Assembly (NCBI RefSeq): GCF_000006565.2
Contig: NC_031475.1
Span: forward strand, 1,633,535-1,697,534
Direction of reading: 5' to 3'
Length of the DNA: 64,000 bases
Origin: Toxoplasma gondii ME49
Lineage: Eukaryota; Apicomplexa; Conoidasida; Eucoccidiorida; Sarcocystidae
The notes beneath the pieces were generated by a model that saw only the letters and a program-made list of their open reading frames with translations, was not told where the DNA came from and made no database searches. Shown one piece after another: positions 33,901-47,574 of this stretch (positions within the stretch are counted from its first letter, which is position 1; each line of letters starts with the position of its first letter). A program made the position numbers and the translations under genes.

Positions 33901-36629
33901 ATTGAGTTTTCGTATGGCCGTCACTCTAGAGCTTCCTTGTGGGCAACCCAACTTCGTCTGTCAAACTCGAAGGTGATGCTCCGATATTTTGAATACAAGG
34001 GCAATAAAGGACTGCAAAGGACAACACGAAGTATGACCAGCAGTTGTGTTTATAAGGTACCCCTCTCAAATGCTTCGGATTCTGGGAGGAAACACGTACC
34101 TTTTCTGTTTCGCATCACAGTGAGTGCAGGTCGAACTGCACGGGACACTCTTGCATGTGGAGCTTGAAGAGCAGTCGAATGGAGGGTCCATATGTCTACC
34201 GCACGACCTGCCAACAATTTTGTCCATAAGAGAGCTCGGTAATATAGGAATTTCGAAATTGTTTTATATGCTGGGACCCCTTGTTTCACAGGTTAAAAAC
34301 TGTTTGTCAATTTTTTTCTGTCCGGTGTTAAGGCGTAGCTGGGTACCAAAGCGTCCTATTGGACATGCCTAGCGCAGACGGGGACTTGGTGAGTTTTTTG
34401 ATAGCCACTCAACAACATGACCTGCTCAGAAGCTTGTAAAGTGATGTAAGGATATCAGTTGACTTGGGGAATTCTACTGGATCCAATGTGGCTTGTTAAA
34501 TTAGACATACAGTATGCCCGTTAAAGCTATTGCTGAGGGACCCAGTGCCACAATACTTCCGAGAATATATAAAGCGTAAACTGGCAGAAGGTTCTCATCG
34601 AAAAGATGTCTTAAGGCTCCGCGATCATATATTTTACAAACAGACAAGGCACTGATGACACCAGCCTCTGATCTGAAGGTGCCTTCGCTGCATGCGGTAC
34701 GCGGATGTGACGGACTTCAAGAAGCATCCTGTCGCCCCCACTTCTCCACTCCACCGGCACTGGGTTGTTGACCACCTTCTCCCTCTTTTTCATGACACGC
34801 ATTACGCGTGCAACGTTTCAACCGTGCCGCAAAATCTAGCACACAACTTCTAAAGTAATGCATCTCTACCGGTCAAACCTGTACTCGTAACGCCGATGAA
34901 CGAAGACAGGTCACTCATTGAAAGATTGATACGCGGTGTACCTTCTCCGCGGTTGCAGACTGTCAGCGACAGCATTGTGGTCGGATTTTCTTACTTGCAT
35001 GACGTGCAAGGGAACGCTAGCACAGAAGATCCAGTGTCGAGGATGAGACTTTGGCGCTGCACCGCCGGAGTACCAACTACTACGTCTGCGAATACCAGCA
35101 CACAGCCGACATACAAAGAAACGCATATATGTATGTCTGTACACCAGCATGAACATGTGTTCAGCCGAGGTGGAACCACCGACGAACACGTACATGAATA
35201 GATTTTGCGAAAGCCAACCGTGGAGTCAATAAGGCACCTGTTTACATATATAAATATATATTTATGTATACATCTGTGTATAACGCATAGTTGTTCACGT
35301 ACTCGAATTGCGGGGGCATATCCCTATATACGTAGGATGCATGAAACCGCGTAAAATTTCAGGGCATCATGCAACGAGAAGAACGATTCTTCGGCGAAAT
35401 CTGGCGTTACGATTTGCCTGTCGCTCCTACAGTCATTCACGTGGTCACACGGTCTCCTGGAGGAGCGTACTAAGTCAGAAAAATTCCTAAAGTACGTTTA
35501 CTTGTTGGGCTCGGTATCCGACGCACACGGTGATGAAAAGGGGCAGTGTTCCATGTATACGAAACATTCAGCCAGTGAGGATGCGTTGTATTACTGATAC
35601 ATGATTTATCGTAGAACGTGTGTTGCAGTGGACTGTCCTCAGGTGGAATTCCTCTTCATTTTTGACAGTTTTTAATGAGATAGAAGCACAACACGCACCA
35701 TGTTACCTTGCTGCCACTAGTTCAAATTTGGGATAGTCGATGAGGGAGTGTCACTAAAAACTGACTGGGTTATTGACATCGTTCACGCCGGGTGTCATAG
35801 ACACGAAACGAAGTCAAGAGTTCGTAGCAAGTCACTAGCAGAGTAGTTTGTCCAGCCACTTGTGCCAGACTTACTTCTCGAACTACAGTGATAAGGGTTG
35901 CACGGCAGTTGGGCCAACGTTGTGAGCTATCAGACATCTGCGTCGAGTTCACTTCCTCTGTTTTCACAGTAAATCTGTGGAAAAACTGCCTGAAGGAATG
36001 CGGGTCTTACAACTTAGCGAACGACTCATACCTGCAAAGTAGTACGCTGTTTGATGGATGTTCCCATACGCATAACTCCGGAGTGGTAGAGCCGCCTTCT
36101 CTTCTTGCATACTTCTTTTCTGATAACTTGAGAGGTTTTTTGAAGATGTCTGTTGGTGTTTATTTTGTTTCGACCTCGCTTGACGAGAACCTAAGCTCAT
36201 CAGCGTAGACTTCGCCGTCGATATGGTTTGTTGAGGGCTGTCACCTGCTGCTTGCGAGCCGTTAGACTCCAGCGGGTCCATTTGGGTTCGGTCGTTGTGG
36301 TGCCGCGCGTCTCCTAAAGTACCTGTTGTCTGGTCTACAGCGTTTACAGCTGGCAACTCTGAACCTAGAACCAGAGTGGTCACTACACCAGTTCTGTCAG
36401 GGTGCCAGGTGCAGCCCGCGCTCGCGAACAACGCAGCGGCCAGGTACGGTAGTAATTTACTCCATCTCCAACTATTCGGACGACCGGGAACAAAACGGGT
36501 TCGAGCGGCTTTCTGTAACGTCTCCATGGTGTCCGAGCGAAGTAAAACGGGCTTAATCGGTCGTTGCTTTCCGTGACTCTCAGCGGTCCAACCCTCTCTG
36601 AGGGGCACAGAGCACCACTGTGGTGCCAT
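30970..36629 (-). CDS. Plasmepsin V-like aspartyl protease, 5 exons, about 950 aa
   Basis: Exons: 36629-36032, 35085-34995, 34207-34100, 33149-31185, 31060-30970; 951 codons with stop, all in phase. A hydrophobic stretch (SKLLPYLAAALFASAGC) near the N-terminus suggests secretory-pathway entry. Catalytic Asp216 sits in LILDTGSSVLAF and Asp501 in EVLLDSGTTMSYF. After the first Asp comes a cysteine-rich, nepenthesin-type insert (CTSCKSCGRHMDPPFDC) and a flap YMEGSS. The C-terminal part (RWQPASYLYTKG, VLGSSFFIGHDLIFDV, EASCPG) closely resembles plasmepsin V. A polar insert of about 270 residues follows the second Asp. Plasmepsin V and Toxoplasma ASP5 process exported proteins in the ER/Golgi; this is that clade, but I cannot say whether it is ASP5 or a paralogue. 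I recall ASP5's first catalytic Asp near residue 431, which does not fit this numbering. Unlike plasmepsin V, no C-terminal membrane segment is seen. A second start is possible at 36527 (METLQ). Confidence 0.85.
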
Positions 36630-39600
36630 TCCGAACAGGAACCAGAATTTTTATATGGCTGTGTACATGCAACCTTCCGACGATAATGTTGATGAGAGTT
36701 CACTCCGTCCGAATGACGCAAATGGGTCCTCGGGTCAAACAAAGGTACACGAGTATGGTGTCTCTGCAGATACGAACGCTCTCGTCTCGCCCGGTTACCT
36801 TTCTCTTAATCCCTCCCCGCGGGGTTTGACAATACACCACGCCTCACCAATACCTCCCTCGAAATGGTAGAATAAGACAGCATGTGCCTGCATGTATTTA
36901 CATATATGTGCACTCACGTCACGACTATTCCCTGTGTATGTGGATCAGCAGCCGCCGGGCAGCGCCGGAGAATAACAGTGGATAAGCGTACAAGCATATG
37001 TGCATTTATACATATCAAACACATAGGTGAACTTTGGCTTTCTTGTGCAGGAATGACTCAGAATCCAACAACCGTCCTTTTCCGACACTGCTGAGCGACC
37101 TGTGACAAGTCATTCAGCACTGATCCGAGTGATCGAGAGGTTTACAATCATGAGAGGTGAGGCAAGACGCGTGGAGGAAGGCGCGGGAGTAATCCATAAC
37201 AAGAAGCTCCGGTGCTCCTTTACGCACCTTAATAGGTGGCGAAAAAAGTCAGAAGACAGTCTTCGTTCAGCCATTCAAGAGGAAAGGCTAATCCCAAACC
37301 AAGAGAGACGACACACGTCATCAGACCTGTGCTGAAACACGAGACATTTCCCTCCGCTTCCTGCATGTTCTAATCACCCAGTCGGCTTGCGAGGCAACAA
37401 AACACGCTGACCAGTTGTTTTTGCGTGGAGATATCCACCTGATATAGGAAAAATAACCACTTTCTGCGAATCACGCGAGTTAATTATAGACAAGAAACGA
37501 ACACGGGAAGAGCTTTAACGCAAAATTTGAGCCGGGAACGAAATCCGTGATCTAGAGCCGACAGACGCCCTCCACTGACACTTGGCTCTTTTCATGAGTT
37601 TCGTCCCCAATCTTAGAAGAATATAACAACAGGGAAAGAAAACCTGCCCAAAGATGAGTTTCAAAAGAGCGGGATGAAACACAAGCACCCTCACTTGCGC
37701 CATACACGAGGTGCGATATTTCCGAACGCATTTCAAATATCCGCCACATCATTAGTCTTCGAGCTCACAGACTACTCGAAGAAAGAGAAACACTTACAGG
37801 GGTGCGGCTGCGCTCAAAAAACCCATTACAGTACAAAAAAGACAGCGGCTTACAGAGCGCGAATTCACCCACCGCTACGCCCCCGGGCACAGATTCTTTT
37901 CCTACGTAAATGGACACCCGAGGCGCTCCCTCCCATCTTGAGCTATCTCCATCCCCAAACAAGCTCTTTTTGGGAGCTTTCAAGTCCAATTTTCAATTTA
38001 TATACATTAGAAGGTGTTGTAACCAATTAGGCCAAATAAGTGGCGAACCGCCTGTAAACGCATGGACAACGACATTCAGCTGGAGTTTTGGGAGCCTGAA
38101 GAATCTGAAACCTGAGAATCTGTTTCTTTGTAGTGAGGGGTCAAGAGCGAGGAATATTGCTATCATGACCGCTGAACCACATCGATGACTCCAGGTGGGT
38201 CACTCGTAAGGGGCTTGAATGAAGCCGGAGAGGCTCAGTTTGATCCGTGCACTGGCCGCGGCATTAAAGATGATCACTAAATAATCAAAGCTGCTTCGCA
38301 GTGATCAATCATCAGTGATCAGTTCAGGAATGGAACTGCCAGAAGCCTTAGTTCACAACCACCATTCGACTGCGTCAACTTCTTCGCTGAAGCAGAAACC
38401 ATCGCTGTGCGTAGCCGAAGCTGACGGCCAAACTTGATTCGATCGACTGAAGCGCATAAATAAAGCTGCGGAAGACTGTTTTTTGACCAGTTAAACAGTT
38501 GCTGCGTGTGCTTGGAGTAATGCCTGTGGATTCCTACCGCAGTGTAGACCTCCTCGACAGCCCAACCGCATGAACTCGTGTTCAAGTACACGTGTGCGTC
38601 ATACATCGTAGTGTGTTTCCTCCTATTGGGGGGAATCGTGAAGGCCCCTCCAAAAGCCGTCACTACTCTCTGGCGAGGAGAAAAGCGCTAACGCGCCGAA
38701 AAAATATAATTGAATCACAACATACGTATTCTGCCCAGGTAACTTTAACAGGCGTGATCAGAATAAAGTATTTTAACTTGTGAACCATTGCTTTCGCGTG
38801 CTGAGAGAGAGCGCCGGAGTTCCTTGGACGGATGACACTTCAAAAATAAGGGTAAATCGAAATCCTTGTCAATTTTGGGATCATCGGGTTCTTTGCATTA
38901 CACATTTACACTTCTGGAGAGGCGGTACTGTGCCACATTGTCTAATATCTTATAGTGACAAGTTTTCGGTATCACTGTGTTTTTTTCCCGAATGCTGACC
39001 ACGTGCATACGATAATTTGACACTGTGTAAATGAGGACGCGAATTTACATGAACTAAACAGCTAAGCTTGTAGAACTTGCTTGAGAAGACACCAAATTGG
39101 GTGCGTCGCCGCTTCTACGGTATACTCAGACTGGATATGGTTACACTCCTCTTCTGCGTATGTGAATGAACCCACTTTTAGTTTTTTTGTGGCCTCTGGT
39201 GAACATGTAACATCCACTTCGCCGCTGGGAGGTGCGCACTGTAAAAGATGCATTTCCCAGTCTTCCCTGCAACTCTGGACTGGGTTTGCTTGAAAAAACT
39301 CTGAGTAGTACCGACGGCAAATATCGGCCTGTACGACTAAAGCGCAGCCTTTCGCACACATGTGCAGTGTGGCGCCGATTCGGGTCTTCTGTCTAACCCA
39401 AGACAAGTTCAATGAGGACTTCGATTAAATCGTCAACTGATGAATCACAAACAGAACATGCCGAATCGTTAGCAGTGTTGATCACGTCCTTTGTCAAATG
39501 CTGGCCACTGAGGCAGTTCCGGCATCTGTTACCTCAGCGAAGCAGAGCAATCACATTACGCATGCACGCGAACACAACAGAAGAACATACAGGGGAAAAT

Positions 39601-39754
39601 GTTCCCAGCTAGTAATACGAGTGAGGCGATCCCACAACGCATCTCTACATCCACCTATGGACATGCACGTGGAGATACACAATACCAAGAGACGAGCGCT
39701 TATCTGTGGAACAGCCGCTCTTGTATTCCTTCGTTCCCGAGAGTGTTTGTTTTT
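36630..39754. other. Spacer between the aspartyl protease and NOG1
   Basis: About 3.1 kb upstream of the protease and downstream of NOG1. No frame on either strand has a recognisable family signature. No tandem repeats or RNA genes seen. Confidence 0.45.
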
Positions 39755-42700
39755 TCATCGTCTGTCCGTCTTGCCGTTGCTGCGCTTTCCAGAGAAGAGA
39801 TGCTTGGGCAATTTAACGCTGATGTGGCGGTCGGCCTCTCCTGCGCGGCCGCGAATGGGTCTGTCAGCGGCAATCTTCATTTTCCTTGCCTTTCGTTGCG
39901 CCACACCACCAAGTCTTCGAATCTGGCCAAGAGCCGCCGGCCCTTGCTCGCGTTCCTCGTCTCCTTCTTCTCCCTTTCGGCTGGCTGATCGCGCCCGACT
40001 CGCTGCCCGCTGACGAGCTGTTGGCTGGACAGAACGAGAACGGCTCATAGCTCGAAGCTTCTTCTTCAGCCGACTGTGGCCATCTGCTTCGTCTCCGTCT
40101 GCACTTCCAGCAGATGGGGACCGACCACGACGTGCGCTCCCTGGAATCAACACACACACACACATGCGTTTCGTTTCTAGTCGTCACCACCCGCAAAACC
40201 ACTAGTCCATTGCTCGTGTGGGTACAGAGAAAAAAAGATACAAATTCGCAACCGAGGCAGTTCTTCCCTTCACTGTACTACCCGAGAGCACCATCCATTC
40301 GAAAGATGAAAACGTCCTCCTCTAAATACCATGACCCCTCAACATTTGTGTACATTTGGGTTCCTGGCACGACCGCAGATCCAAGGGGGGGTTGACGCAG
40401 TCGTGCTTTGCGTAACTATGCGGACCTTCACAGACTTTTGACATAACTGTGCCTATAGCATTTTTCAAGGTTGCGTCTCCTCTGCTTGTGCGTTCGACAA
40501 CTCCATTGCCATAACACGACACACACGGTACGTCGCAAACGACTGCCACAGAGAAGACAACTCCACTGACTGTGCGGAGGCTTTTTCTGTTCCATCTGAA
40601 AGCGTCTTACTCTCAAGGGCTCTTCCTCGGGTCATAGATCCCGCATCTGTGCCCCGATCCACCGACGCAGCTGTGCTTTGAGCTTCAGACATCGCATCTG
40701 TCATATTTGCTTCGCCTCCTGTCTGGCGAGCAGCCTCAAGGCGCCTCTTCTCGCGGATCTCCTGGAGTTTCGTCTTCTGAAAGGGGGGAAAATCACAGGC
40801 ACAACAAGAGGAGGTGCATTCTAAGAGAAGACCAGGAACTTCTTTGTACAGATCTCTACTGGTGGTTCGGAACTCGTTTCCTAACAACTACCACGACCTA
40901 TTTCCTAGTACCATCAATTGGTGAACCGTTTTGGTAGGAAAGGGGTGCACTGCCAGAGCAGGCGAATCGGCACCATGCAGCAAATGAAAACACCGGATGA
41001 AGCACGCTGACATGGATGACCGGGAAAGTGAGAGAACAAAACGAAGAGCAGACGACACGGCAATACGGCTTTTCGGCGTTTCCGTGTGACCCTTGTTGCC
41101 GCTTGACGTGCTCTGCACGGGTGCCATTATATTCCAGAATGAAACCCAAGAAGCAGCTCTTGCTCGCATCAGCATCACTCCGTCTGCGCCAGTTTGAAGA
41201 ATGAAAAGAGAAATAGCAGCCTACCGGTTTCTTCAGCAGGCGCGGTCCATTGCGCTTCTTCTTCAGGCAATTCATGAGCCGCTGCCGCTTGATTCCCAAG
41301 TGAAGTTTGGCCATTTCCATCTTAAGAGACGCCAGATTATCCAGCTGCTCCTGGAGAGAAAACAAGTAAAACAGAGTTGCGCAATTTCAAATCAGCTCAT
41401 CAATACAGTGCATCATTTATACATAAAATGATCCGACAATCAGATAGGCTGGCACACGCTTACGCACCGACATCCAAGGAACCGAGCGTCGGCATACATG
41501 TAGTAGTACCTGCATGCATCCGTTCTTCAGTCTCCCGGTGAAGAACAGAGACGGCGGTGGCTGCACTACTCGCAAAAAAGGGCGTACCTCGAGATCAGGT
41601 CTCTGCATTTCTTGCTGCTGCAAAAGAAAAGCTTCTTCCTCTTCTAGGAGTTTGAGCTTCTCCTCGATGTCGACGTCCACGAAATCTCGAACATTCTGGC
41701 CATTCAAAAATTCCGGCACCACGTCGTATCTCCACTCTTCCTTGGCCAAAATGTGCGATTCTGCGCGCCGCACAAAATTCACAAAACATGCTTTTCTCGC
41801 GAAGCAGCCAAGAGTCTCAAACGTAAATATCCTCTCTGGGTCTCACATAAAACAATTGAAAAAATAAGTAAGAGACAGCGCAGGAGTCACAGGAGTCAAG
41901 AATCCACACCCACCTTTCCTCCCTTCCTCGTTTCTCCTTCGCTCCCTCTGCAGCAATCTTACAATTTTCGATTCAAGGAAGGCATGCAAAAAAGCTTCAC
42001 AGTCTTACTTCGCAGATCGACGCTGTATACTCCGCTGCCACCATGTTCTTCCTCCAAGTCCCTCTCCAGCACGCGAGCGGGTCGCCGGACAGCAATGTCG
42101 CCTTCATCTTGCTGAGAAACAGGGGAAAACAGAACAGTCCAGTTTTTGGAGGCCAACGAACAGGAAGTGTATTGAAACCTTCTCAGACGGTACTCTCCCC
42201 ACTTTCACGGATCTTCGTCTCCACCAGCGATCTCTAGATTCTCATCGGAACAAAAGAGACACCTGCGCCCAACAAATCCAAGCACGCAAGCTGGTGAATT
42301 TGACGCGCGTTCGCGCATCTGTAGAGACCCACCTGCAGCGCCTTTCCAAAAGAACTTTCCCCTCGTTCCAACCACCAAACCAAGTGTACCCGAGATCTTT
42401 TCGGGTCATTTCTGCCTTTGAAAGTTCTTCTATCCACGAAAACTGCAGCTTTGCGCTACGTGTGTCAGCGTATCTCTGTGTCTGTGTGTGTGTGTGCGGC
42501 TCTTGCATCCGAGCCTACCTGTCTGTCTTTCTGTGCATCCAAGACACTTTGAGGTACGAACGGTTGGCGGGGATTGTCAACTTTGGTGACGAAAAGTTTG
42601 CCGTCCAGTTGCTGCTGCAGCGACGAAGACGTCGAACTCGTCCCGCCTACAATGAGGCCCGTTGCCAATTGTTTCTGCTCCACGCGTTGCTTCAAGAGAA

Positions 42701-44829
42701 GTTCGCATGCGCGATTCTTAGCGTCGTCCACTCCCGCGCCTGTGAGCGTCGACGCCTCAACGAACTCCACAGTGCGATCTGAGGGGAGAAGACACGACGG
42801 CCCCCAACGAGAGAGAGAAAAAAGCCGCTGCATGCATCGAGAAAAAAGTACGCTTCCCTCGTCTTCATCTAAAGAGATGCAACGGTAACACATGGAACGA
42901 CGAGACACCGGGAAATTGAACTTTCTTCTCCTCTCTCGCTGCTGTATGCGCATTCGCTCCTGCGTGACAAAGCGAGGAAGAAAACGGCGTCAAGAGGAAA
43001 CCTTCGCTCTTCAATTTGCCGTACCTTTTCCCATGGTGCGAATGATCTCCTGGTGCTCGGGCGAGAGGTTCGCAAGCCGCACTTTGTCTGTTTTGTTCAA
43101 CACCACGAGAATAGGCTTGTTCTTGAAGAGAACGAGGAGCGACTGAAAGAGGCTGACTTGGCTCTCGATCGTGTACCCACACTCTTCGCTGATGTCCAAC
43201 ATGAAGACGACGACGCTCTGAGGGAACACCACGCAAGACCCCCAGCGAATCGGAACAGGCGAACCCTCTACGCACAAAAGTTGACATCTCGTCTGCGTTC
43301 CCGTGGTGGAGGCACAATCAACGACTCGGGGGACGAGGTTTCGGAACCATCGCGCTAAATGCACTGCGGACGACGGCGTCCGTTCGACTGGGCAACTGTA
43401 GAGGCCGCAAAGAGACAAAGAAGCCTAGAAACGCCGAAAGAAAAACAAAGCAAAGAAATTGAAGAAGGGGACACAGACACACGAGCAAACACCAGAACGG
43501 AACAGAAGAAGGCGCCTCGAAAGAAGATGGACAGGAATGCGGAAACGCGCAGAACGATGACCGCTCAAGACGAAAACACAGAGACAGAAGCAACACGGTG
43601 TGCAGCAGCGGAAAGGAACAAGCGAGCGAAAACCCACTGTTGACAAGAAATCAGGAAATCAACGAGCGAAACCGACTCTCACCTGAATGTGCGTCAACGC
43701 TGTGATTGCCAGCATTTCAATCAAGTTTCTCTCATCCAGAGGATGGTCAAGAATTCCGGGAGTGTCGATGATCTAAGAAGGGAACGCAGGGAGCACGGAA
43801 AGGAGAATAAACAAAAGCCTCAGACCCTGAAAATCCCGAGGTCCGAAGAACACGAGGAGTTTGTACAAATTCCTCTTCATTTCTGACAGGTTTGAACATA
43901 TCTTAGGTGATTGTAAAAAGGGTATTACGATAAAAATGTCAACAAGTACTGGAAAACGTTCAGTCTCCCTCGAAACGAAAATGGCTTCGGCCAGTAAAGT
44001 ACGCCACACATGTCTGTCCCGTCACGGAGGAAACTGCTTAGTTCCACTCGGGGTCTTCGCTCCGAAAAAACCATCCCTTCTTTTCAGTGAAGAAGATGTG
44101 CAATCTGCATACGTGAGAGTTCCTCTGCGAGAGACCTACAGTCCCTATACACACACATTTACATTCAGATTCGTCTACAAACACATATACATATAAATAT
44201 ATATATATATGATATATATATATATATATGATATATATATATATATATCTGACGTCGAAAATAGAGGGGGGGCCACAAATCTGGTCACGTATTTTCCACG
44301 CGCAGAAATCTGGAAAGAGATGAATGTTCAGGGTTTGGGATTTACACAATGTCCCGGCGTACCCCGTTGAGCGTTTTCGGTGCGGCACTTAGACTTTTTT
44401 TCGTTCCGCACATTGTCTTCGAAAAGACTCACCTGCCACCGGTTGTAGAGAAAGTCAAAGTGGCCGACGAAGAGCGACTTGGTCGTGAAGGCGAACGGCT
44501 GGACGTCCACATTCGCGTTCGACACGCTATTGATGAAAGAACTTTTCCCGACATTTGGGTAGCCTGTCAAGAGAAGCACACACAAACGGTTAATGGTCTT
44601 CGCAGAAAAGAGAAAGAAAGCGGCAGCCTGCAGACAAAGAGGGGTCCGGCAGACTTGCACTCCAGGCAGTTGAGCTCATGCACACGTTCTTCGGAAGCCG
44701 AGACACAACCGAACGCCTAAACACAGCACGCGCCTAGATACGCATGCATACATGCATGCCCGGAAAGGCCCTCACACACAAATCCACCAATACCCAAATT
44801 ATATACATATATATATATATATATAACTA

Positions 44830-44864
<35 letters not shown>

Positions 44865-47574
44865 CTACCGCTGTTCCTTCATTTGGCTTCGAGCCTTTTG
44901 TCTTGAATACATACCAGTGCGCCAATAAATGTAGCTGTTTCTGCTGCTTCTGCCATCGTTGACTGTGTTTACCACGGGGCATTGTAACAGAATCTCAAGT
45001 TCTTTGCACCAGCTTTCTACACAGGATATGGTAACTTCTTTGTACCCATCTACTATATTGGCGGTTCGGAAGTCGTTATGGACTTCCAGCTCATTGTCTT
45101 TATGCCTTTTGCGTGCAAGCGTTTCTTCTCTTTTTTTCTCCTACATACCTGTGAGAAGAAGCGTTCGCGTTACTGGGTTGATCGAAGGCAGACGCGACAT
45201 GTGCTGCCGAACTTCTTCCAGGTACTGGAGGGGTTGTGCGAGTTTTTTCACCTACCAAAAAGAAGAGGAAAAAGGAGCAAAGAGGAGAGGAACGGACATA
45301 AACAAGACTACGAAAGAGGTTGGCCAAAGTCCCGGGAAAAAGGCGGAATCAAGTGAACACCTGAGAGTCGACGGAGACAGACTTCCTGAAGAAACTGGAA
45401 AACCACACTGTTGTCCATCGTCTCCATTCTCCGCTACCCTCTCTTCTCTGTCTCTTCCTCCCTTTGGTTTCTCTTTTCCTTTCCCTTCTCTCTCTTGCTG
45501 TCTTCGCTTTTCTTCTCCTCTCTGCCTCAACTCTCCGTTTTTCGCTGCGTTGCTTGCAATAGCGCAGGCACACGCTTCTTCCAGTGTTCGTCTCCCACTG
45601 TATTCCGAGATGGATCTTCTTCAGAAAGCAGACAGACTCCACGCGCGCCATGAGGTGGAGTCTGACCCGCTCGTTGCTGTCGTCTGTGTTTTTGTTCGCC
45701 CCCCTGAGGCTGCTGTGTCTGTCAGGCGCCGACAAGCGTTTTCCGAGTTAGGACAGAAGTCTCTTCCCCCAGTCGATCCAGTCCATCCCAGTCGCTTTTC
45801 CTGAGAAAGGCGAAACTTACAAGAGTGCACATGCGCCCGAGAGCAGCGACCTTCAAGCTCTTGCATTTGTACAGTCCATCCGCGTACTTGGCCAGCGTCA
45901 CGTACTCCTTCGCAATCTTCTCGATCCGTCGCACCGTCGTCGACAACATACCCAACGCGAGTTTGTAGTGATCCCGATCGTACAAAATGTTCAACAAGTC
46001 CGAATAAAACGGATGAATGCTCTGAAACACACAACCGACAGAAACGTCCACATATGCATATCTATACAAATATATAAATACACATATAAATGCATATGCA
46101 AATACATATATATATATATATATGAATTTATGCATGTATATTTGGTCATCGACCCTTTTCTTCATCGTGTGATTTTTGAACTGGATGGTTATTCTTGGAA
46201 TGTTTGTACTTTGCGAGAGCATCCGACGGCGTGTCAGTTTCCTCTCCTCTGTGACTTACATCGAGTTTGGGGAATCCGTCGACGATTTCTTTGAGTTTTT
46301 CCACGAAGGTCTGAGATCCGAACTTGATCTTGCGCATGTAGAACTTTTTTATGGCGGCCAACGCGCTCTTTCTGTGTATCTCCGTGGGCGTTTTACGTTG
46401 CGTTTTCGACAGACAGACGTCGATCATACTCGCCGCCGTCAAGACGGGAGGAATTTCCTGCGAAACAAGCAGACGAAAAAGATCCGTGAGTCGCGGTGTT
46501 GCGAGCGCTTGACCAGGCCGAGGCCACCGAGCACCACAGACGCAGGCAAAAGCAAAGACATTTGAATCTCGGAGATCTACGAGGCATAAGACTTTCGGAA
46601 AGAGAAGCGAGCTCAGGTTCCTTGGTCTGTGAAAGGAAACGATCCATCAGGGGGTCTACACTCTCCAGAGGAGGCAGACCGAAATGCCCACTGGGCAAAG
46701 TCTCCCCACACAAAGAGAAAAAACAGGGAAGCTCTAAAAACAATATCGAGGAGGGTCGCCGCTTCGCCGCGAGAGGAAAACAGGAAGTCGAGGAAGGAAA
46801 TCAGGCGAGAAAAAGGAAGGAGAAATCATGAAGCGAGGAGAAAAAAAGAGGCAAGGGAAAAGGACAGGAGGAGAGAGAGCGACTCTCCATTGAACAAGGG
46901 TGCAGGAGGCAGAGAGAAGAACAACAGTGTACAAGCTTCAGATGAATAAACTTGCCGCTTTTTTCATAAGAGAACCAAAACCTGGTACGGATAGATGAGG
47001 AACAAAGGAGTCGTTTAGCAGCAGACCCGTGAGGCAAACGATTTCCACAGTAGTACACATCCACATGCAGAGTCTGTGGTGCAGCAAAACTGCAGCGTCT
47101 CTGTTCGAGTTGAGTTGTGCCAGAGTGATCGAGTTCCGATCGAATACAGCCATCCACACACAGAAGAAGAGAAATTCTTTTGGAAGCAAAGAGATATGAA
47201 AATCAATGACAGATAGGAAGGCGAAAGGGAGACAAAAAAGACAGAGCGAAGCACGAAGAGAGGGAGGAAGAGAAAGAGGTAAGGAGAAAAGGGGAGGGAA
47301 GGAAAAGTAAAGAGTGAAGGAAGGAAACGAGAGGGAGCACGAGCATACAATCGCCAGGAATAGCTGCGTTGCCCTTGAGAGAGGCCTAGGCAAAAACGCA
47401 ACAGGAGGAACACAAAGCGACGGAGAAAATGGGGACGAAAAAGAGAATTGGACGGAACTCCGAAAAGAGGAAAGGCGCAACGAAGAGACAAAGGGGGGAG
47501 GAGAGAGGACAGCACAGTGAGAGCACGCCTTCGCATCTTTGTACCTTCAGCCGGAAGAAGCTGCCTGCCTCCAT
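39755..47574 (-). CDS. NOG1: Nucleolar GTPase NOG1 (GTPBP4), 13 exons, 747 aa
   Basis: Essential GTPase of 60S subunit assembly, acting on nucleolar pre-60S particles. Exons: 47574-47545, 46457-46260, 46021-45821, 45251-45149, 44563-44433, 43772-43683, 43217-43025, 42778-42519, 42111-42009, 41760-41588, 41350-41225, 40776-40527, 40140-39755; total 748 codons with stop. The NOG1 N-domain is evident ([46 protein letters not shown]). The G motifs are GYPNVGKS (178-185), DTPG (224-227) and NKTD (292-295). Then come [20 protein letters not shown] and the basic C-terminus [20 protein letters not shown] ending KTDRR, matching human and yeast NOG1. It is about 100 residues longer than human (634), mostly in the last two exons. 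The donor of exon 12 (40527) is the least certain junction. Exon 1 encodes only ten residues and is followed by a 1.09-kb intron. Confidence 0.94.
44186..44248. repeat. TA microsatellite in NOG1 intron 5
   Basis: Mostly alternating TA with two interrupting GA steps, lying between NOG1 exons 5 and 6. Confidence 0.9.
44800..44864. repeat. TA-CT-TA compound microsatellite in NOG1 intron 4
   Basis: A run of TA, then about ten CT dinucleotides, then TA again. Confidence 0.9.
46065..46124. repeat. TA-rich microsatellite in NOG1 intron 2
   Basis: Imperfect ATATAAATACA followed by a pure TA run. Confidence 0.8.
46730..47510. repeat. Polypurine (GA-rich) tract in NOG1 intron 1
   Basis: The + strand is dominated by G and A over most of this span (for example 46800-46880 and 47200-47340), so the NOG1 pre-mRNA is polypyrimidine here. 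It is low complexity rather than a strict repeat. Confidence 0.75.
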
